A stretch of DNA of 64,000 bases from Thermoleophilaceae bacterium (GCA_030448005.1 JAUJNT010000003.1:46866-110865); one strand, 5' to 3'; shown: positions 16,284 to 25,662, counted from the first letter of the stretch. Program-made: numbers and translations. The notes: generated by a model from the letters alone, not told the origin.

Positions 16284-16862
16284 TCAGGCGCGGCGGCGCA
16301 ATCCCGCCAGCGTCACCGTGACGAGCCGGCGGACCGCGGCCTTGGACTCCGATCCCCGAGCCGCCGCGAGGGCGTGCAGGCAATAGCTCGCGAGCTCGTC
16401 GGAGGCGACATCGTCCCGGAACTCGCCGGTCTCGGCGCCCTCCGCCACCAGGCTCCGGATCATCGCGCGCAGCTGCTGCTGTGCGCCCGCGACCTGCTCG
16501 TCTCGGTGGAGGAACGCCACTAACTCGGTGTCGTGGTGCCCGTGGGTCTCGTGAGAGATGAACGCGTAGGCCTCGAGCACAGCTTCGAGTCGCTCGCCGG
16601 CGTCGCCGGCCCGGTCTCGGACTTCGGCGAGATACTCGAGGTGGCTCGTGATCTGACGTTCGTGCCAGGCGAACAGGATCGCTTCGACGCCCGCGAAGTA
16701 CTTGTAGAGCGTTGCACGTCCGATGCCGGTCTCCTCGGCGATCTGCGACATCGTCACCGAGCGCAGCCCGTGCTCTGCCACCAGCGCCGCGGTGGTGTCG
16801 AGGATCGCCTCGCGTACCTCGCGCCGGTGCGCCTCGATCGTCTCGTTCCAGAGCCTCGGCAT
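16284..16862 (-). CDS. TetR/AcrR family transcriptional regulator
   Basis: About 192 residues. The N-terminal HTH is at about 15-60: AILDTTAALVAEHGLRSVTM, SQIAEETGIGRATLYKYFAG. The C-terminal ligand domain is all helical, ending VRRLVTVTLAGLRRR. Start at ATG 16862 fits the family; an upstream in-frame ATG lies at 16895. It is divergent from a pair of membrane-protein genes. The shared 75-base region contains a palindrome inside a good promoter, so it probably represses those genes. The globin remnant lies downstream. Confidence 0.88.
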   Translation of the reverse strand: MPRLWNETIEAHRREVREAILDTTAALVAEHGLRSVTMSQIAEETGIGRATLYKYFAGVEAILFAWHERQITSHLEYLAEVRDRAGDAGERLEAVLEAYAFISHETHGHHDTELVAFLHRDEQVAGAQQQLRAMIRSLVAEGAETGEFRDDVASDELASYCLHALAAARGSESKAAVRRLVTVTLAGLRRRA

Positions 16863-16901
16863 CACCTCAGAATACGCCAGGGCCCCGTGCGTCACTTTGT
16901 A

Positions 16902-16930
16902 TTGACTTTAGACACTATGTCTCGTAAATT
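16902..16930 (+). promoter_or_regulatory. Promoter with an embedded operator for the genes after TetR
   Basis: TTGACT (16902-16907) and TAAATT (16925-16930) are separated by 17 bases. Within the spacer and touching the -10 side is the palindrome AGACA-CTA-TGTCT (16910-16922). Repressor bound there would block RNA polymerase. The ATG at 16938 lies 8 bases past the -10, at the expected transcription start, so a leaderless mRNA is possible. Confidence 0.6.
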
Positions 16931-16979
16931 CCTCGGTATGGAGACCCTTCCCACACTCGCGACAGCGAAGGACAGATAC

Positions 16980-17249
16980 ATGCCTGACCCAGACCCCAAG
17001 CGCGACACCGGTGGGGGGCCCGACCGGGGACGCACGGTCGGCACACCACGCTGGGTGAAGGTGTTCGGTGTCATCGCCATCGTCCTGGTCGTGCTGGTCG
17101 TCGTCATGCTCGTCACCGGCGGTGGTAAGCACGGGCCTGGTCGCCACACAGGCGCCGGTGACCGCGATGGCCAGACGGCGCCCTCGATCGCCGGCAAGCC
17201 GGGCGGCGACGGCGGGCACAGGCCGCCCACGGGTGGCCACACCCCGTGA
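16980..17249 (+). CDS. Small single-pass membrane protein
   Basis: About 89 residues: a Pro/Asp/Gly-rich cytoplasmic N-terminus, one membrane helix (about 42-59, FGVIAIVLVVLVVVMLV) and a Gly/His/Pro-rich tail ending HTP. ATG 16980 follows AAGGAC; the earlier ATG 16938 would add 14 residues and fits leaderless translation. The tail is rich in His and Gly, which might bind metal, but that is speculation. It overlaps the next gene by 4 bases and is divergent from tetR. Confidence 0.6.
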   Translation: MPDPDPKRDTGGGPDRGRTVGTPRWVKVFGVIAIVLVVLVVVMLVTGGGKHGPGRHTGAGDRDGQTAPSIAGKPGGDGGHRPPTGGHTP

Positions 17250-17776
17250 GCATGACGCCTCGCCTGCGCAGGTTCGCGCTGACGGCGCATGTCGTTGCCT
17301 CGGTCGGCTGGCTCGGGGCGGTCGCTTGCGTCCTGGCGCTCGCAGTCGCCGGCCTGACGAGCGAGGATGCTCAGACGGTGCGAGCCGTTTACCCCGCGAT
17401 GGAGCTGGCGGCCTGGTTCGTCCTCCTCCCATTGGCGGTCGCCTCGCTGCTAACCGGGATCGTTCAGTCACTGGGAACGAGGTGGGGGCTCTTCCGGCAC
17501 TACTGGGTCCTGGTCAAGCTCGTGATCAACGTCCTCGCCACGGTCGTCTTGCTGCTGTACTTGGAGACGCTCGGCTACCTGGCCGACGTAGCGGCGCAGG
17601 CCCCATCGGCCAGTGCCGATCTCAGCGGCCCGCGGAGCTCATCCCCAGTGCTCCACTCCGCCGCCGCCGTGCTGCTGTTGATCGTGGCCGCGGTGCTGGC
17701 GGTGTACAAGCCGCGGGGCATGACGCGGTACGGGTGGCGCAAGCAGCAGGAGCAGCGCGGGGCCTCGGGGCTGTAG
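17246..17776 (+). CDS. DUF2269-like integral membrane protein
   Basis: 176 residues with four membrane segments: about 12-36, 50-75 (MELAAWFVLLPLAVASLLTG), 88-115 (WVLVKLVINVLATVVLLLYL) and 135-155. It ends in a basic KPRGMTRYGWRKQQ tail. The helix pattern and the first-helix His (ALTAHVVASVGWLGA) resemble DUF2269 proteins. GTG 17246 overlaps the previous stop. Function unknown; probably under TetR control with its partner. Confidence 0.7.
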   Translation: MSMTPRLRRFALTAHVVASVGWLGAVACVLALAVAGLTSEDAQTVRAVYPAMELAAWFVLLPLAVASLLTGIVQSLGTRWGLFRHYWVLVKLVINVLATVVLLLYLETLGYLADVAAQAPSASADLSGPRSSSPVLHSAAAVLLLIVAAVLAVYKPRGMTRYGWRKQQEQRGASGL

Positions 17777-17988
17777 GGCAGCCACCTCCGCCGGCTGGAC
17801 CGAACGAATCCCTCCGGAGCAAGTCGCCCGTCAGCGTGCGCCTCGCTCGCGGTGAGATGCCGCTCAAGCTGAGTGCCACAGAGCCCTCGATCACGCGTGT
17901 CTGGCCGCGCTGGCTCGCGGCGGACACCCGGTCCCGGGGAACGATCTGGTCCGTCGGCGTCGTCTGCGCAGTTGCCAGACTGACCCGG

Positions 17989-18750
17989 GTGACTCGCCTC
18001 CGCACTGCACACCAGCCCTCGGCGCCGGTCCTATGCGCCTCGGGCCTGCGCAAGGTGTACGGCGAGGGGCGGAGCGCTCGGGTGCTGCTCGACGAGGTGG
18101 CCCTGGCGGTCGCTCCAGGCGAGCTGGTCGCGGTGGTCGGCCGCTCCGGATCGGGAAAGTCGACGCTCCTGCACCTACTGGGAGGTCTCGACCACCCTGA
18201 TGCCGGCCGAGTCGAGGTCGGCGGTCGTCCCGTGACCGGCGCGTCCGAGCGGGAGCTGAGCGCGCTGCGCCGCGAGTCGATCGGGTTCGTCTTCCAGTTC
18301 TTCCACCTCCTGCCGGAACTCGACGGCGAGGCCAACGTGCTGCTGCCGGCGAGGCTGCCCGGTGCGCCGGCGGGAGCCGACCGGCGCGGGCGGGCGCTGA
18401 TCGACCGCCTCGGCCTCCGCAGCGTGGCGCGCCTTGCCCCTCACCAGCTCTCGGGAGGAGAGCAGCAGCGTTTCGCGATCGCCCGGGCGCTGGTGGCCGA
18501 CCCGTTGCTCGTCTTGGCCGACGAGCCGATCGGCAACCTCGATGCTGCTGCCGGCTCCGTCGTGCTCGACCTCCTGCGCTCGAGCGCCGACGAGGGGCGC
18601 GCCGTCGTGATGGTCACCCACCAGGCCGAGGCGACCGCACGCGCTGACCGGGTCCTGCGGCTGGAGCACGGTCGCCTCTTCCCGACCCACGCCTCGGGAG
18701 CCGCGATCACCGATCACGCCGAGCCGGCGCCACGACCGGTCTCGGAATGA
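17989..18750 (+). CDS. ABC transporter ATP-binding protein (MacB/LolD type)
   Basis: 253 residues. Walker A GRSGSGKST (51-59), Q-loop FVFQFFHLLPEL, signature LSGGEQQR (154-161), Walker B LLVLADEP (173-180), D-loop GNLD and switch His in VTHQ (211). Spacing and motifs match the LolD/MacB class that pairs with FtsX-like permeases. GTG 17989 is the first in-frame start near the conserved domain; the frame is open far upstream but overlaps another gene. ATGA overlap with the permease gene. Together with the permease it probably moves lipids, peptides or lipoproteins out of the membrane. Confidence 0.88.
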   Translation: MTRLRTAHQPSAPVLCASGLRKVYGEGRSARVLLDEVALAVAPGELVAVVGRSGSGKSTLLHLLGGLDHPDAGRVEVGGRPVTGASERELSALRRESIGFVFQFFHLLPELDGEANVLLPARLPGAPAGADRRGRALIDRLGLRSVARLAPHQLSGGEQQRFAIARALVADPLLVLADEPIGNLDAAAGSVVLDLLRSSADEGRAVVMVTHQAEATARADRVLRLEHGRLFPTHASGAAITDHAEPAPRPVSE

Positions 18751-21038
18751 CGTCCGGCCCTCTCGGAGTGCTTCGAGCGATCCTCGTCGACGCCATTCGG
18801 GGGCTGCGCGCGCGACGCGGGCGAATCGGGCTCCCGGTGCGGACTGTCTTCGCCGCGTCGCTCGTGCTGGGAGTCGTCACGACCGCCGCCTACGCCCTCG
18901 CCACCGGGTTCGACCGCGCCGCCGAGCGGGCCGACTTGCCGTCGGTCATCGCGCGCTTCGCCGACGAGGACCGCTCGACTATCGACGCGCGCGTGCGCCG
19001 GCTTCCGAACCTTGAAGCTCGGGCCTATCGCACCGAGTTCCGGCGCGTCCCGCTCGCGGCTCGCGGGCGGCATCTCCGCGAGGGCGTGGTCCAAGTGGCC
19101 GATGACGCGCGCCGGGGCTACGCCGTCGTGGCCGGCCGGGATCTCCGCACGCGAGGCGACGAGGCGGTCATCGAGGCAGGTCTCGCGCGTGAGTGGCGGC
19201 TGCGTCCTGGCGACCGGATCACGGTCGGGCCCCTCGGTCCGGCGCGGATAGTCGGCGTGGCGCTCTCCCCCGACAATGTGGCCTACCCGCTGGCGCGCAC
19301 GGCGCGCGTGTATCTGTCTCGCCGAGGCCTGATCCGGCGCCTCGGAGCCGGCGACTTCCCGGTGAATCTCGTGCTTCTGTGGGCCAGAGACGACGCGCGA
19401 ACGGACGTGCTGCTCTCGCAGGCGCGTGGGTCTGCAGGCGCGGTGCGCGGCCTGCGCTTCACCACACGCACTGGCCTGCGCACGCTCGTAGAGCAGGGCA
19501 GCGGGCTTGTGGTGTCGCTGCTCGTGGCGTTCGCGTTCGTGGCGGCGAGCCTTGCCGGCCTGCTGCTCGGCGCGGGCGCGCGCTTCGAGGTCCAGCGCCG
19601 GCTTCCGGCGACCGCCGTGCGGCGCGCCGTGGGCGCCTCCCCGGGCGCTGTTGTCGCGCTGCACGGCGCGGAGGCGGCGCTCGTGGCCGCTCCGGCGGCC
19701 GCGGCCGGGCTCGCCCTCGGGGGCGCGCTGGCGGCGGGTCCTACCCGCCGTGCGCTCGAGCCGCTCAACGAGCTTGCGCCGGAGACGAGCGCCCTCGCGA
19801 TCCTCCTGGCGGGGATGTGGGTGCTGGTCGTGGCGCTCGCCGCATTGGCCGCCGCGGCTGCGGCGTGGCGTGCCGCGCACCGCCCCCCGGCCCAGCTACT
19901 GCGCGGCGGCGATCTCCGCGGCGCGCCGCCGCGCGGAGCAAGCGGTGGCCTCGCGTTGCTCGGCGCGCGGCTCGTGGCGGCACACCGGGTGCGTTACCTC
20001 TCGCTCGTTACGGTGCTGGCGGCTGCCGCTGCGGTCGTCCTCCTCTTGCTTGCCCTGGCTTCGCTGCTCGGGAGCCTGCGTGACGATCCCGGGACGCTCG
20101 GCAAGCGCTACCAGCTCACCGCTCGTTTGCCTGCCGATCGAGCCCCCGAGGTGGAGGCGATTGCCGGAGTGCGCGAAGCTGCCCCGCGGTACGAGCTCGC
20201 GGCGGTGAGCGCCACGGCGCTCGGGTCGCCTCTGCGGTTGATCGCCTACCCCGGTGATCACACTCGCTTCGAGGCGCCGGCGCTCGCCGACGGGCGGCGC
20301 CTGCGTTCTGACGGAGAGGCGGAGGTGGGGGCCGGGCTGGCCGAGGCGGTCGGGCTTCGGGTCGGCTCCACGCTCGCGGTGCAGCCGCCCGCCGCGCGTG
20401 AGCTGCGCTTCCGGGTGGTGGGAATAGTGCGCGCACTTCAGGATGAGGGCCGGGTTGCCTACGTGCGTCCACGCCGGCTCGCGGCGGCGCTGCCGTCCCT
20501 CCGGGGTCCACTAGCGCTCCGCCTCGAGCCGGGCGCGGATCGCGAGCGGGTGCGCCGGGGACTGGCCGCGCTAGGCGCCGAGCCGCGGGCCGTCGGGGGC
20601 GCGACGGGGGAGAGCCGAGGGCTGCTCGAAGCGCTGGCAGCGCTCCTTCGGCTCGTGGCGCTGACGGTGTCACTCGTGTGCGCAAGCTCGCTGGCCCAGG
20701 CGCTCGCGCTCGCCGCCGCCGAGCGACGCGGCGCGGTGGCGGCGCTTCGAGCGCTTGGCGCCGACGCGCGTGCGCTGCGGCGGCTTCTCGGCGGGGCAGC
20801 CGCCGCGGTCGTGCTGCCGGCCGCCGCGCTGGCGCTCGTCCTCGAGGGCTTCGTGCTGTCGCCGGTCACGGAGCGACTCGTGGCGGGCTACGCCGACCTT
20901 CCGCTGCAAACCAGTCTAGGTCAGGTCGGGCTCCTCATCGGTGTGCTAGCGCTCTCGATCGGCGCGGCGAGCGCTTGGACGGCGCGCGCCTTGGCCAGAG
21001 AGCCGGTCGTGGCGGGCCTGCGCGAGGCCGAGGCGTGA
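18747..21038 (+). CDS. FtsX-like ABC transporter permease
   Basis: 763 residues with two repeats of the FtsX arrangement. Membrane helices lie at about 32-52, 250-275, 300-330 and 350-378, then 410-440, 630-660, 690-715 and 730-750. Extracytoplasmic MacB-like domains lie in between (for example RLRPGDRITVGPLGPARIVG and AVGLRVGSTLAVQ). The size is typical for a fused double permease. Overlaps the ATPase gene and the following phosphoesterase gene by 4 bases each, so the three form one operon. Confidence 0.85.
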   Translation: MTSGPLGVLRAILVDAIRGLRARRGRIGLPVRTVFAASLVLGVVTTAAYALATGFDRAAERADLPSVIARFADEDRSTIDARVRRLPNLEARAYRTEFRRVPLAARGRHLREGVVQVADDARRGYAVVAGRDLRTRGDEAVIEAGLAREWRLRPGDRITVGPLGPARIVGVALSPDNVAYPLARTARVYLSRRGLIRRLGAGDFPVNLVLLWARDDARTDVLLSQARGSAGAVRGLRFTTRTGLRTLVEQGSGLVVSLLVAFAFVAASLAGLLLGAGARFEVQRRLPATAVRRAVGASPGAVVALHGAEAALVAAPAAAAGLALGGALAAGPTRRALEPLNELAPETSALAILLAGMWVLVVALAALAAAAAAWRAAHRPPAQLLRGGDLRGAPPRGASGGLALLGARLVAAHRVRYLSLVTVLAAAAAVVLLLLALASLLGSLRDDPGTLGKRYQLTARLPADRAPEVEAIAGVREAAPRYELAAVSATALGSPLRLIAYPGDHTRFEAPALADGRRLRSDGEAEVGAGLAEAVGLRVGSTLAVQPPAARELRFRVVGIVRALQDEGRVAYVRPRRLAAALPSLRGPLALRLEPGADRERVRRGLAALGAEPRAVGGATGESRGLLEALAALLRLVALTVSLVCASSLAQALALAAAERRGAVAALRALGADARALRRLLGGAAAAVVLPAAALALVLEGFVLSPVTERLVAGYADLPLQTSLGQVGLLIGVLALSIGAASAWTARALAREPVVAGLREAEA

Positions 21039-22618
21039 GCGCCGGGCGACCAGAGGGACACACGCGCCGCGAGGCGCTGGCGCTCCTCGGCGGCGGCGTG
21101 ATCTGGGCGCTCGGAGGCTGCGGACCGGAGCCGCGGCCCGGCTCGACGCTCTTGCGGTCGCTCGTGGACCCGGACGGCGATGCCTTGCTCGAGAGCGGAC
21201 CGGGGGTGTCGCTGCAGGACCGCAGGGAGCTCGGCGGCGGCGGGCGGCCGGAGCGAGTACTGGGTCGCATCGCGCAGATCAGCGATGTCCATGTGCGCGA
21301 CGCTCAGTCGCCTGCCCGCGTGCCGTTCCTCGACCGCGTCGGTACGCGCCTCGGGAGCGCGTTTCGCCCGCACGAGCTGCTCACCTCCCAGCTGCTCGCC
21401 GCGACCGTGGCCTCGGTGAACGGGTGGCGAGGGGCCGACGCAGTCCTCGTCAGCGGCGATCTGATCGATTCAGCGCAACGCAACGAGCTCGACTGGGCGC
21501 TTGCGCTGCTGGGCGGCGGGACAGCGGTGCCCGACTCGGGCGCGGCGGGCTACGAGGGAGTTCAGGCCCCCTCGAACCCCGATCCGCTCTACTACCGGCC
21601 GGACGTCGATGCCCCTCGCTACCCCGGCCTGCTGAACCGCGCGCTGCGTCCCGTGCGCTCGCGCGGGTTGAAGGCGCCGTGGTGGCCGGTCCTTGGCAAC
21701 CACGACGTACTCGTGCAGGGCGAGCTTGCCGCAAGCCCCGCCATCACCGCCGTCGCCACCGGGGACCGGCTCATCACGTCGCCGAACGCGGAGATCGCGC
21801 GGCTGGCGGGAGGCGGCTCGCTCAACCGGGGACAGGTCGAAGCGCTTCTGCAAGGGGGACTCCCCGGGGATGCCCTGCCGGTCTCGCCCGACCCACGCCG
21901 GACGCACCTGACGGCCGAGGAGGCGGTTGCGCGCCTCGTCGGCGCGGCGTCCGGATCGCCGGCCACCCGTGACGGCCGGCTCGACTACTCGTTCGGCGTC
22001 GGCTCTGAGCTGCAGATCGTCGTTCTCGACCTGGTCCAGCGCGAGGCGGGATCCGGCGGGATCGTCACACCCTCCACGCTTTCCTTCCTGGCTGACGCAC
22101 TCGATGCCACTAGCGGCCGTCACATAATCGTGACCAGCCACCAGCCGCTCGATGCGACGGCCGGCGCAGAGGCGGTGTTCGCCCTGCTCGACTCCGATCC
22201 TCGCGTGATCGCCGTGGTCGCCGGACACACCCATCGCAACCGGATCGAAGCTCGCGGGAGCGGGGCCGGCGGATACTGGCACATCACCACGGCGTCGATC
22301 GTCGACTTTCCCCAGCAATGGCGCGCGCTGCGAGTCGTGGCCACCTCGGGAGGCGGCGTGGCGATCGAGACCTGGATGGTCGACCACGCCGGCCGGCCGA
22401 ACGACGGGAACGACCTCGCGGGCATCGGTCGCGACTTGGCCTTCCTCGACCCGCAGGGCGGCCGCCCGGCGCACGCAGCGGGGCCGCGGCGGGCGCGAAA
22501 CGTGCGTCTTCACCTTCCGCGGCGCCCGCGGCGCCCGCCTCGACGGCAACCTCGATTGCCGGCCCCGTCGGCGCCCAGCCGACCTCCGGCTTTCGGAGCG
22601 GGGGACACGCTTGACTGA
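21035..22618 (+). CDS. Secreted or lipid-anchored metallophosphoesterase
   Basis: 527 residues. The N-terminus has HTRREALALLGGG and then WALGGCG, a twin-arginine-like motif followed by a lipobox-like Cys, so export and lipid anchoring are likely. Calcineurin-type metal motifs follow in order: ISDVHVRD, VSGDLID, VLGNHDVL, TSHQPLD and AGHTHRN. LAFLDPQGGRP followed by RNVRLHLP near the end matches what I recall of TIGR03767-type phosphoesterases. The C-terminal 30 residues are Pro/Arg-rich. GTG 21035 overlaps the permease stop. Substrate unknown. A 48-codon frame from TTG 22610 follows but has no support. Confidence 0.82.
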   Translation: MSAGRPEGHTRREALALLGGGVIWALGGCGPEPRPGSTLLRSLVDPDGDALLESGPGVSLQDRRELGGGGRPERVLGRIAQISDVHVRDAQSPARVPFLDRVGTRLGSAFRPHELLTSQLLAATVASVNGWRGADAVLVSGDLIDSAQRNELDWALALLGGGTAVPDSGAAGYEGVQAPSNPDPLYYRPDVDAPRYPGLLNRALRPVRSRGLKAPWWPVLGNHDVLVQGELAASPAITAVATGDRLITSPNAEIARLAGGGSLNRGQVEALLQGGLPGDALPVSPDPRRTHLTAEEAVARLVGAASGSPATRDGRLDYSFGVGSELQIVVLDLVQREAGSGGIVTPSTLSFLADALDATSGRHIIVTSHQPLDATAGAEAVFALLDSDPRVIAVVAGHTHRNRIEARGSGAGGYWHITTASIVDFPQQWRALRVVATSGGGVAIETWMVDHAGRPNDGNDLAGIGRDLAFLDPQGGRPAHAAGPRRARNVRLHLPRRPRRPPRRQPRLPAPSAPSRPPAFGAGDTLD

Positions 22619-22760
22619 TCTCCCCGCTGGCGCTCGACGGCTGGACGACTTTCTCGCGAGGCGGCCCGCGCCGCTACGCGGCGGCGATCCGGCTCCGCTG
22701 CCTGCCCTTCGGACTCTGGTACGCCGCGTCACTGAGCTGGACGGCGGCCAGCTGTAGTTC

Positions 22761-23120
22761 CTAGCGCAGGTCGTCGGGAACCCCATGCACCAGAAAGCCC
22801 GCGGCGTCGAGCACGCCGCGGTCACGCAGCCGCGCGACGCGCTCGAGCACGGCAGCGTCCTCCTCGCGCGTCTCCCAAGCCGCGACGGCCGCGCTGTCGG
22901 GCAGCGGGCGCAGGCCGTGGTTCTCCGGCTCGTCGAATGCCTGGCGAAGCCACGCCAGGTCATCGGACACGCGCCGCGGTCGGTCGGGCGGCGAAGGCGC
23001 CCACGGGTCCTGCTCGGAGCGTCGCTCCGCAACGCCCTGCGGTCGGGTCATCGCCACCCCCAACGCGCCGAGCCAGTCTGGGCGCTCCGCCACGAGCTCG
23101 AGCATCGCCATCGCGGGCAT
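22761..23120 (-). CDS. Hypothetical protein
   Basis: 119 residues, mostly helical and acidic-to-neutral, with SDDLAWLRQAFDEPENHG and ETREEDAAVLERVARLRDRG. It ends AAGFLVHGVPDDLR. No signal peptide, membrane segment or known motif. Several Met codons at the start (23120, 23114, 23108) make the exact start uncertain. I do not recognise it. Confidence 0.5.
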   Translation of the reverse strand: MPAMAMLELVAERPDWLGALGVAMTRPQGVAERRSEQDPWAPSPPDRPRRVSDDLAWLRQAFDEPENHGLRPLPDSAAVAAWETREEDAAVLERVARLRDRGVLDAAGFLVHGVPDDLR

Positions 23121-23229
23121 AGCCTACCCGGCCCGCTCGCGGCCGGCTGCGAGCCGCGCAACGGCCAAGGCCTGGCGGCTCGGTGCCAAAGTTGAGACAG
23201 CCGACTCGGCGTCCGCTAGCTTTTTGACA

Positions 23230-24051
23230 ATGAGGGGCTCACGCACACTCTTCCTGCTCGTGTCAACCCTCGTCGCCGCAGCGCTCGCACCTTCTGCGGC
23301 ATCGGCGTGGGCGCCGGCGTCCTCGGCGACCATCAAGCCCGGCGCGCAGACCTTCACGGGCGGGGGGCAATGCACCGCGAACTTCGTCTTTACGAACGCA
23401 AGTGGCACCTACATTGGTCAAGCCGCCCACTGCTCGGGCACGGGGGCCGCCACCGAGACTGACGGGTGCGAGTCGGAGTCTCTGCCGATCGGCACGCCCG
23501 TGGAGGTCAAAGGCGCCAGCCGGCCGGGGACCCTGGCCTACAGCTCATGGATCACCATGCAGGCTACGGGCGAGACCGACCCGGACATCTGCGCCTTCAA
23601 CGATTTCGCGCTCGTCAAGCTGGATCCGGCGGATGTGGGCAAGGTCAACCCATCCGTGCCGGGCTTTGGCGGTCCAACTGGAGTGGGCGGCGCAGGCGCC
23701 AACCGCGCCACGGTCTTCTCCTTGGGCAACTCCTCGATACGGGATGGGCTCACGGCGCTCCGCCCGAAGCAGGGAGTCGTCGTGGGCAGGGAGGGCGGTG
23801 GGTGGAGCCGAACCGTCTACACCATCACCCCGGGCATACCGGGCGACTCCGGCAGCGGCTTCCTCAGCGTCACCGGCGAGGCGATCGGGGTGCTCAGCAC
23901 GGTCGCGGTGCTGCCCCTTCCGCTCTCGAACGGCGTGGGCGACCTCGGCCGCGAGCTCGAGTACGCCAGGCGCAACGGCTTCAGCGTGACCCTGGTCCCC
24001 GGCACGGAGCCGTTCCGGCCGGAACTGCCGAGAGCCATCCGCGGGTCCTGA
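23230..24051 (+). CDS. Secreted trypsin-like serine protease
   Basis: 273 residues. A signal peptide (1-27) has a Leu/Val/Ala core and ends SAASAWA. Catalytic triad in chymotrypsin order: H67 in GQAAHCSG, D125 in AFNDFALVKL and S207 in IPGDSGSGFL. Cys48 and Cys68 could form the disulfide next to the His. No pro-peptide or extra domain is obvious. ATG 23230 was chosen over TTG 23224; no strong ribosome site precedes either. Probable extracellular protease. Confidence 0.85.
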   Translation: MRGSRTLFLLVSTLVAAALAPSAASAWAPASSATIKPGAQTFTGGGQCTANFVFTNASGTYIGQAAHCSGTGAATETDGCESESLPIGTPVEVKGASRPGTLAYSSWITMQATGETDPDICAFNDFALVKLDPADVGKVNPSVPGFGGPTGVGGAGANRATVFSLGNSSIRDGLTALRPKQGVVVGREGGGWSRTVYTITPGIPGDSGSGFLSVTGEAIGVLSTVAVLPLPLSNGVGDLGRELEYARRNGFSVTLVPGTEPFRPELPRAIRGS

Positions 24052-24180
24052 CGCGCTCGCGGGTCCCTTCGGCCGCGGCTTAGGGGCCAACCCGTCGACG
24101 CAGCCGGGGACCTGGTCGGCCGCGAAGAGGTCTAACGAGGCCACGTGGATGGTCCGCGCCCGAGGCCAATACTTCGGGTG

Positions 24181-24300
24181 ATGAGCACCGGCACGGACCT
24201 ATGTGATGTCCTCGGAACGGAGTTGGGCGGTGTCTGCTTCGTCCGGGACCACGTCGAGCCGCCGAGGAGCGCGAGCGGGCTCCCGTGCCGCACTAGGGCT
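24181..24300 (+). pseudogene. Possible N-terminal scrap of a conserved hypothetical protein
   Basis: MSTGTDLCDVLGTELGGVCF and VRDHVEP resemble the start of a small actinobacterial family that reads LG..V..V.FVRDYVEL. After that the frame runs into unrelated Arg-rich sequence. Weak evidence; the rest of 24052-24292 shows nothing. Confidence 0.25.
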
Positions 24301-24628
24301 TGGCGGGGAGTGAGCGCGCGTACGCGACGCCCCGCGTGACCCATGCTGCGAGCTGGCGCTTGGTTTGCAGGCCCTCCGGATCGACTCGGAGCCAACCGCG
24401 CATCTCGCGGCCCCGCATCTTGAATGGTCGCGCATGCGGCTTCGCAAGAAGGGCGTCGGTGTCCTCGGGGTCTACGCGCACCATCAGGCCGCCCTGGCCG
24501 CTGGCCGTTACGGACATGTTTCCGCCGACCAGAAAGGCCAGGCCACCGAACATCTTCTTCTCGGTGACGTCGGCTTCGCGGGGGACCAGCTCGCGGATGC
24601 GATCAGCGAGGTCTTCGTCGTAGGGCAT
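24293..24628 (-). CDS. TfoX N-terminal domain protein
   Basis: 111 residues. ATG 24628 gives MPYDEDLADRIRELV, then VTEKKMFGGLAFLVGGNMSV, DALLAKPHARPFKMRGREM and a final LAAWVTRGVAYARSLPAK. This is the usual length and pattern of stand-alone TfoX-N proteins (related to the competence regulator TfoX/Sxy). The molecular function of the single-domain form is not settled. Confidence 0.85.
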   Translation of the reverse strand: MPYDEDLADRIRELVPREADVTEKKMFGGLAFLVGGNMSVTASGQGGLMVRVDPEDTDALLAKPHARPFKMRGREMRGWLRVDPEGLQTKRQLAAWVTRGVAYARSLPAKP

Positions 24629-24779
24629 GGCGACAACATGGTCGCCCAGGTGCATGGGCGGCGCAAGGGCGACCGCTGCACCGGAGGAAAGAGCGCGATC
24701 CCTGCCCCCGGGCACGGAGGACTCGCGCTGCCGCAATCGTCGTCGAAGGGAGCGGTCAGACGCTTAACGGGGAGATGCG

Positions 24780-25625
24780 TTACGTGCGCTGCGCGGTGGC
24801 CACGACGTAGGAGCTGGTGACGGCGAAACCCTCGCGATTCTCGTTGCCCGCAGTCAGGATCTCGCGGGCGCGGTCGACGATCTCGGCTTGCACGTCACTT
24901 TTCCCTCGGGCCTCGAGCCTCGCTCGCGAGGCGACCCAGAGCGGGTGATCGATCAGCTCTCCCTGGAGGTAGTCGTCGATCGAGGCGGCCGTGAAGACGT
25001 GGGAATGCGGGTCGATGTTGACGCTGAACCCGTGTGGTGCCAAGAGCCTGGAGAGCGCGTCGCGGTCATGCCAGGCAAAGGGCGAGGGCATCGACGGGGC
25101 TCCCAGCGCCGCCATCTCCGTCTCGCGCGCCATGCGCACGACCTGCCTGACCGCCCCTGCGGGCAGCCACGCGCTGAGCACGATGCGGCCTCGCGGGGCG
25201 GTGACCCGGGCCATCTCCGTGGCCGCCGCGCCGGGATCGGCAGCGAAGGTCACGCCGAACACCGAGAGCAAGACATCGACCGAGCCGCTTTCCATGGGTA
25301 GCGCCGCGGCTTCGCCGCGCGCGAAGGTGATGTCGACACCGTGATCGACCGCCCGCGCGCGGGCGATCTCCAGAAGGCGAGGGGCCGGATCCACCCCGGT
25401 CACGGTCGCTCCGCGCGCCGCCGCCAGCAGCGCGGCGTTGCCCGTGCCGCACCCGAGGTCGAGCACGCGCTCGGAGCCCCGTGGGGCAGCCCGCTCGACC
25501 ACGACACCCGAGGCAGGCGCCAACTGCGCCGCCGTGCGCTCGTAGTGGCCCAGCCCCCAGTCAAAGCGCAGCGATCCAGCGGCAGCCCCAGTCACACGTT
25601 GCAGCGTAACCAGCGCGGTACCCAT
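24780..25625 (-). CDS. Class I SAM-dependent methyltransferase
   Basis: 281 residues. The SAM-binding fold is clear: VLDLGCGTGNAALLAAARG (motif I), VTGVDPAPRLLEIAR, FARGEAAALPMESGSVDVLL and GRIVLSAWLPAG. The start block SLRFDWGLGHYERTAAQLAP is typical of UbiE-like small-molecule methyltransferases. ATG 25625 is 37 bases after the GNAT-like gene, so it is probably the third gene of the sigma-amidotransferase operon. Substrate unknown. Confidence 0.85.
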   Translation of the reverse strand: MGTALVTLQRVTGAAAGSLRFDWGLGHYERTAAQLAPASGVVVERAAPRGSERVLDLGCGTGNAALLAAARGATVTGVDPAPRLLEIARARAVDHGVDITFARGEAAALPMESGSVDVLLSVFGVTFAADPGAAATEMARVTAPRGRIVLSAWLPAGAVRQVVRMARETEMAALGAPSMPSPFAWHDRDALSRLLAPHGFSVNIDPHSHVFTAASIDDYLQGELIDHPLWVASRARLEARGKSDVQAEIVDRAREILTAGNENREGFAVTSSYVVATAQRT

Positions 25626-25662
25626 CGGGCCGGAAGCGTCGCGAGCGCGCTCCAGTCTCCCG

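Noticed and set aside
22610..22756. 48-codon frame from TTG after the metallophosphoesterase
   Set aside because: No ribosome site, no recognisable motif, and it overlaps the end of the preceding gene.
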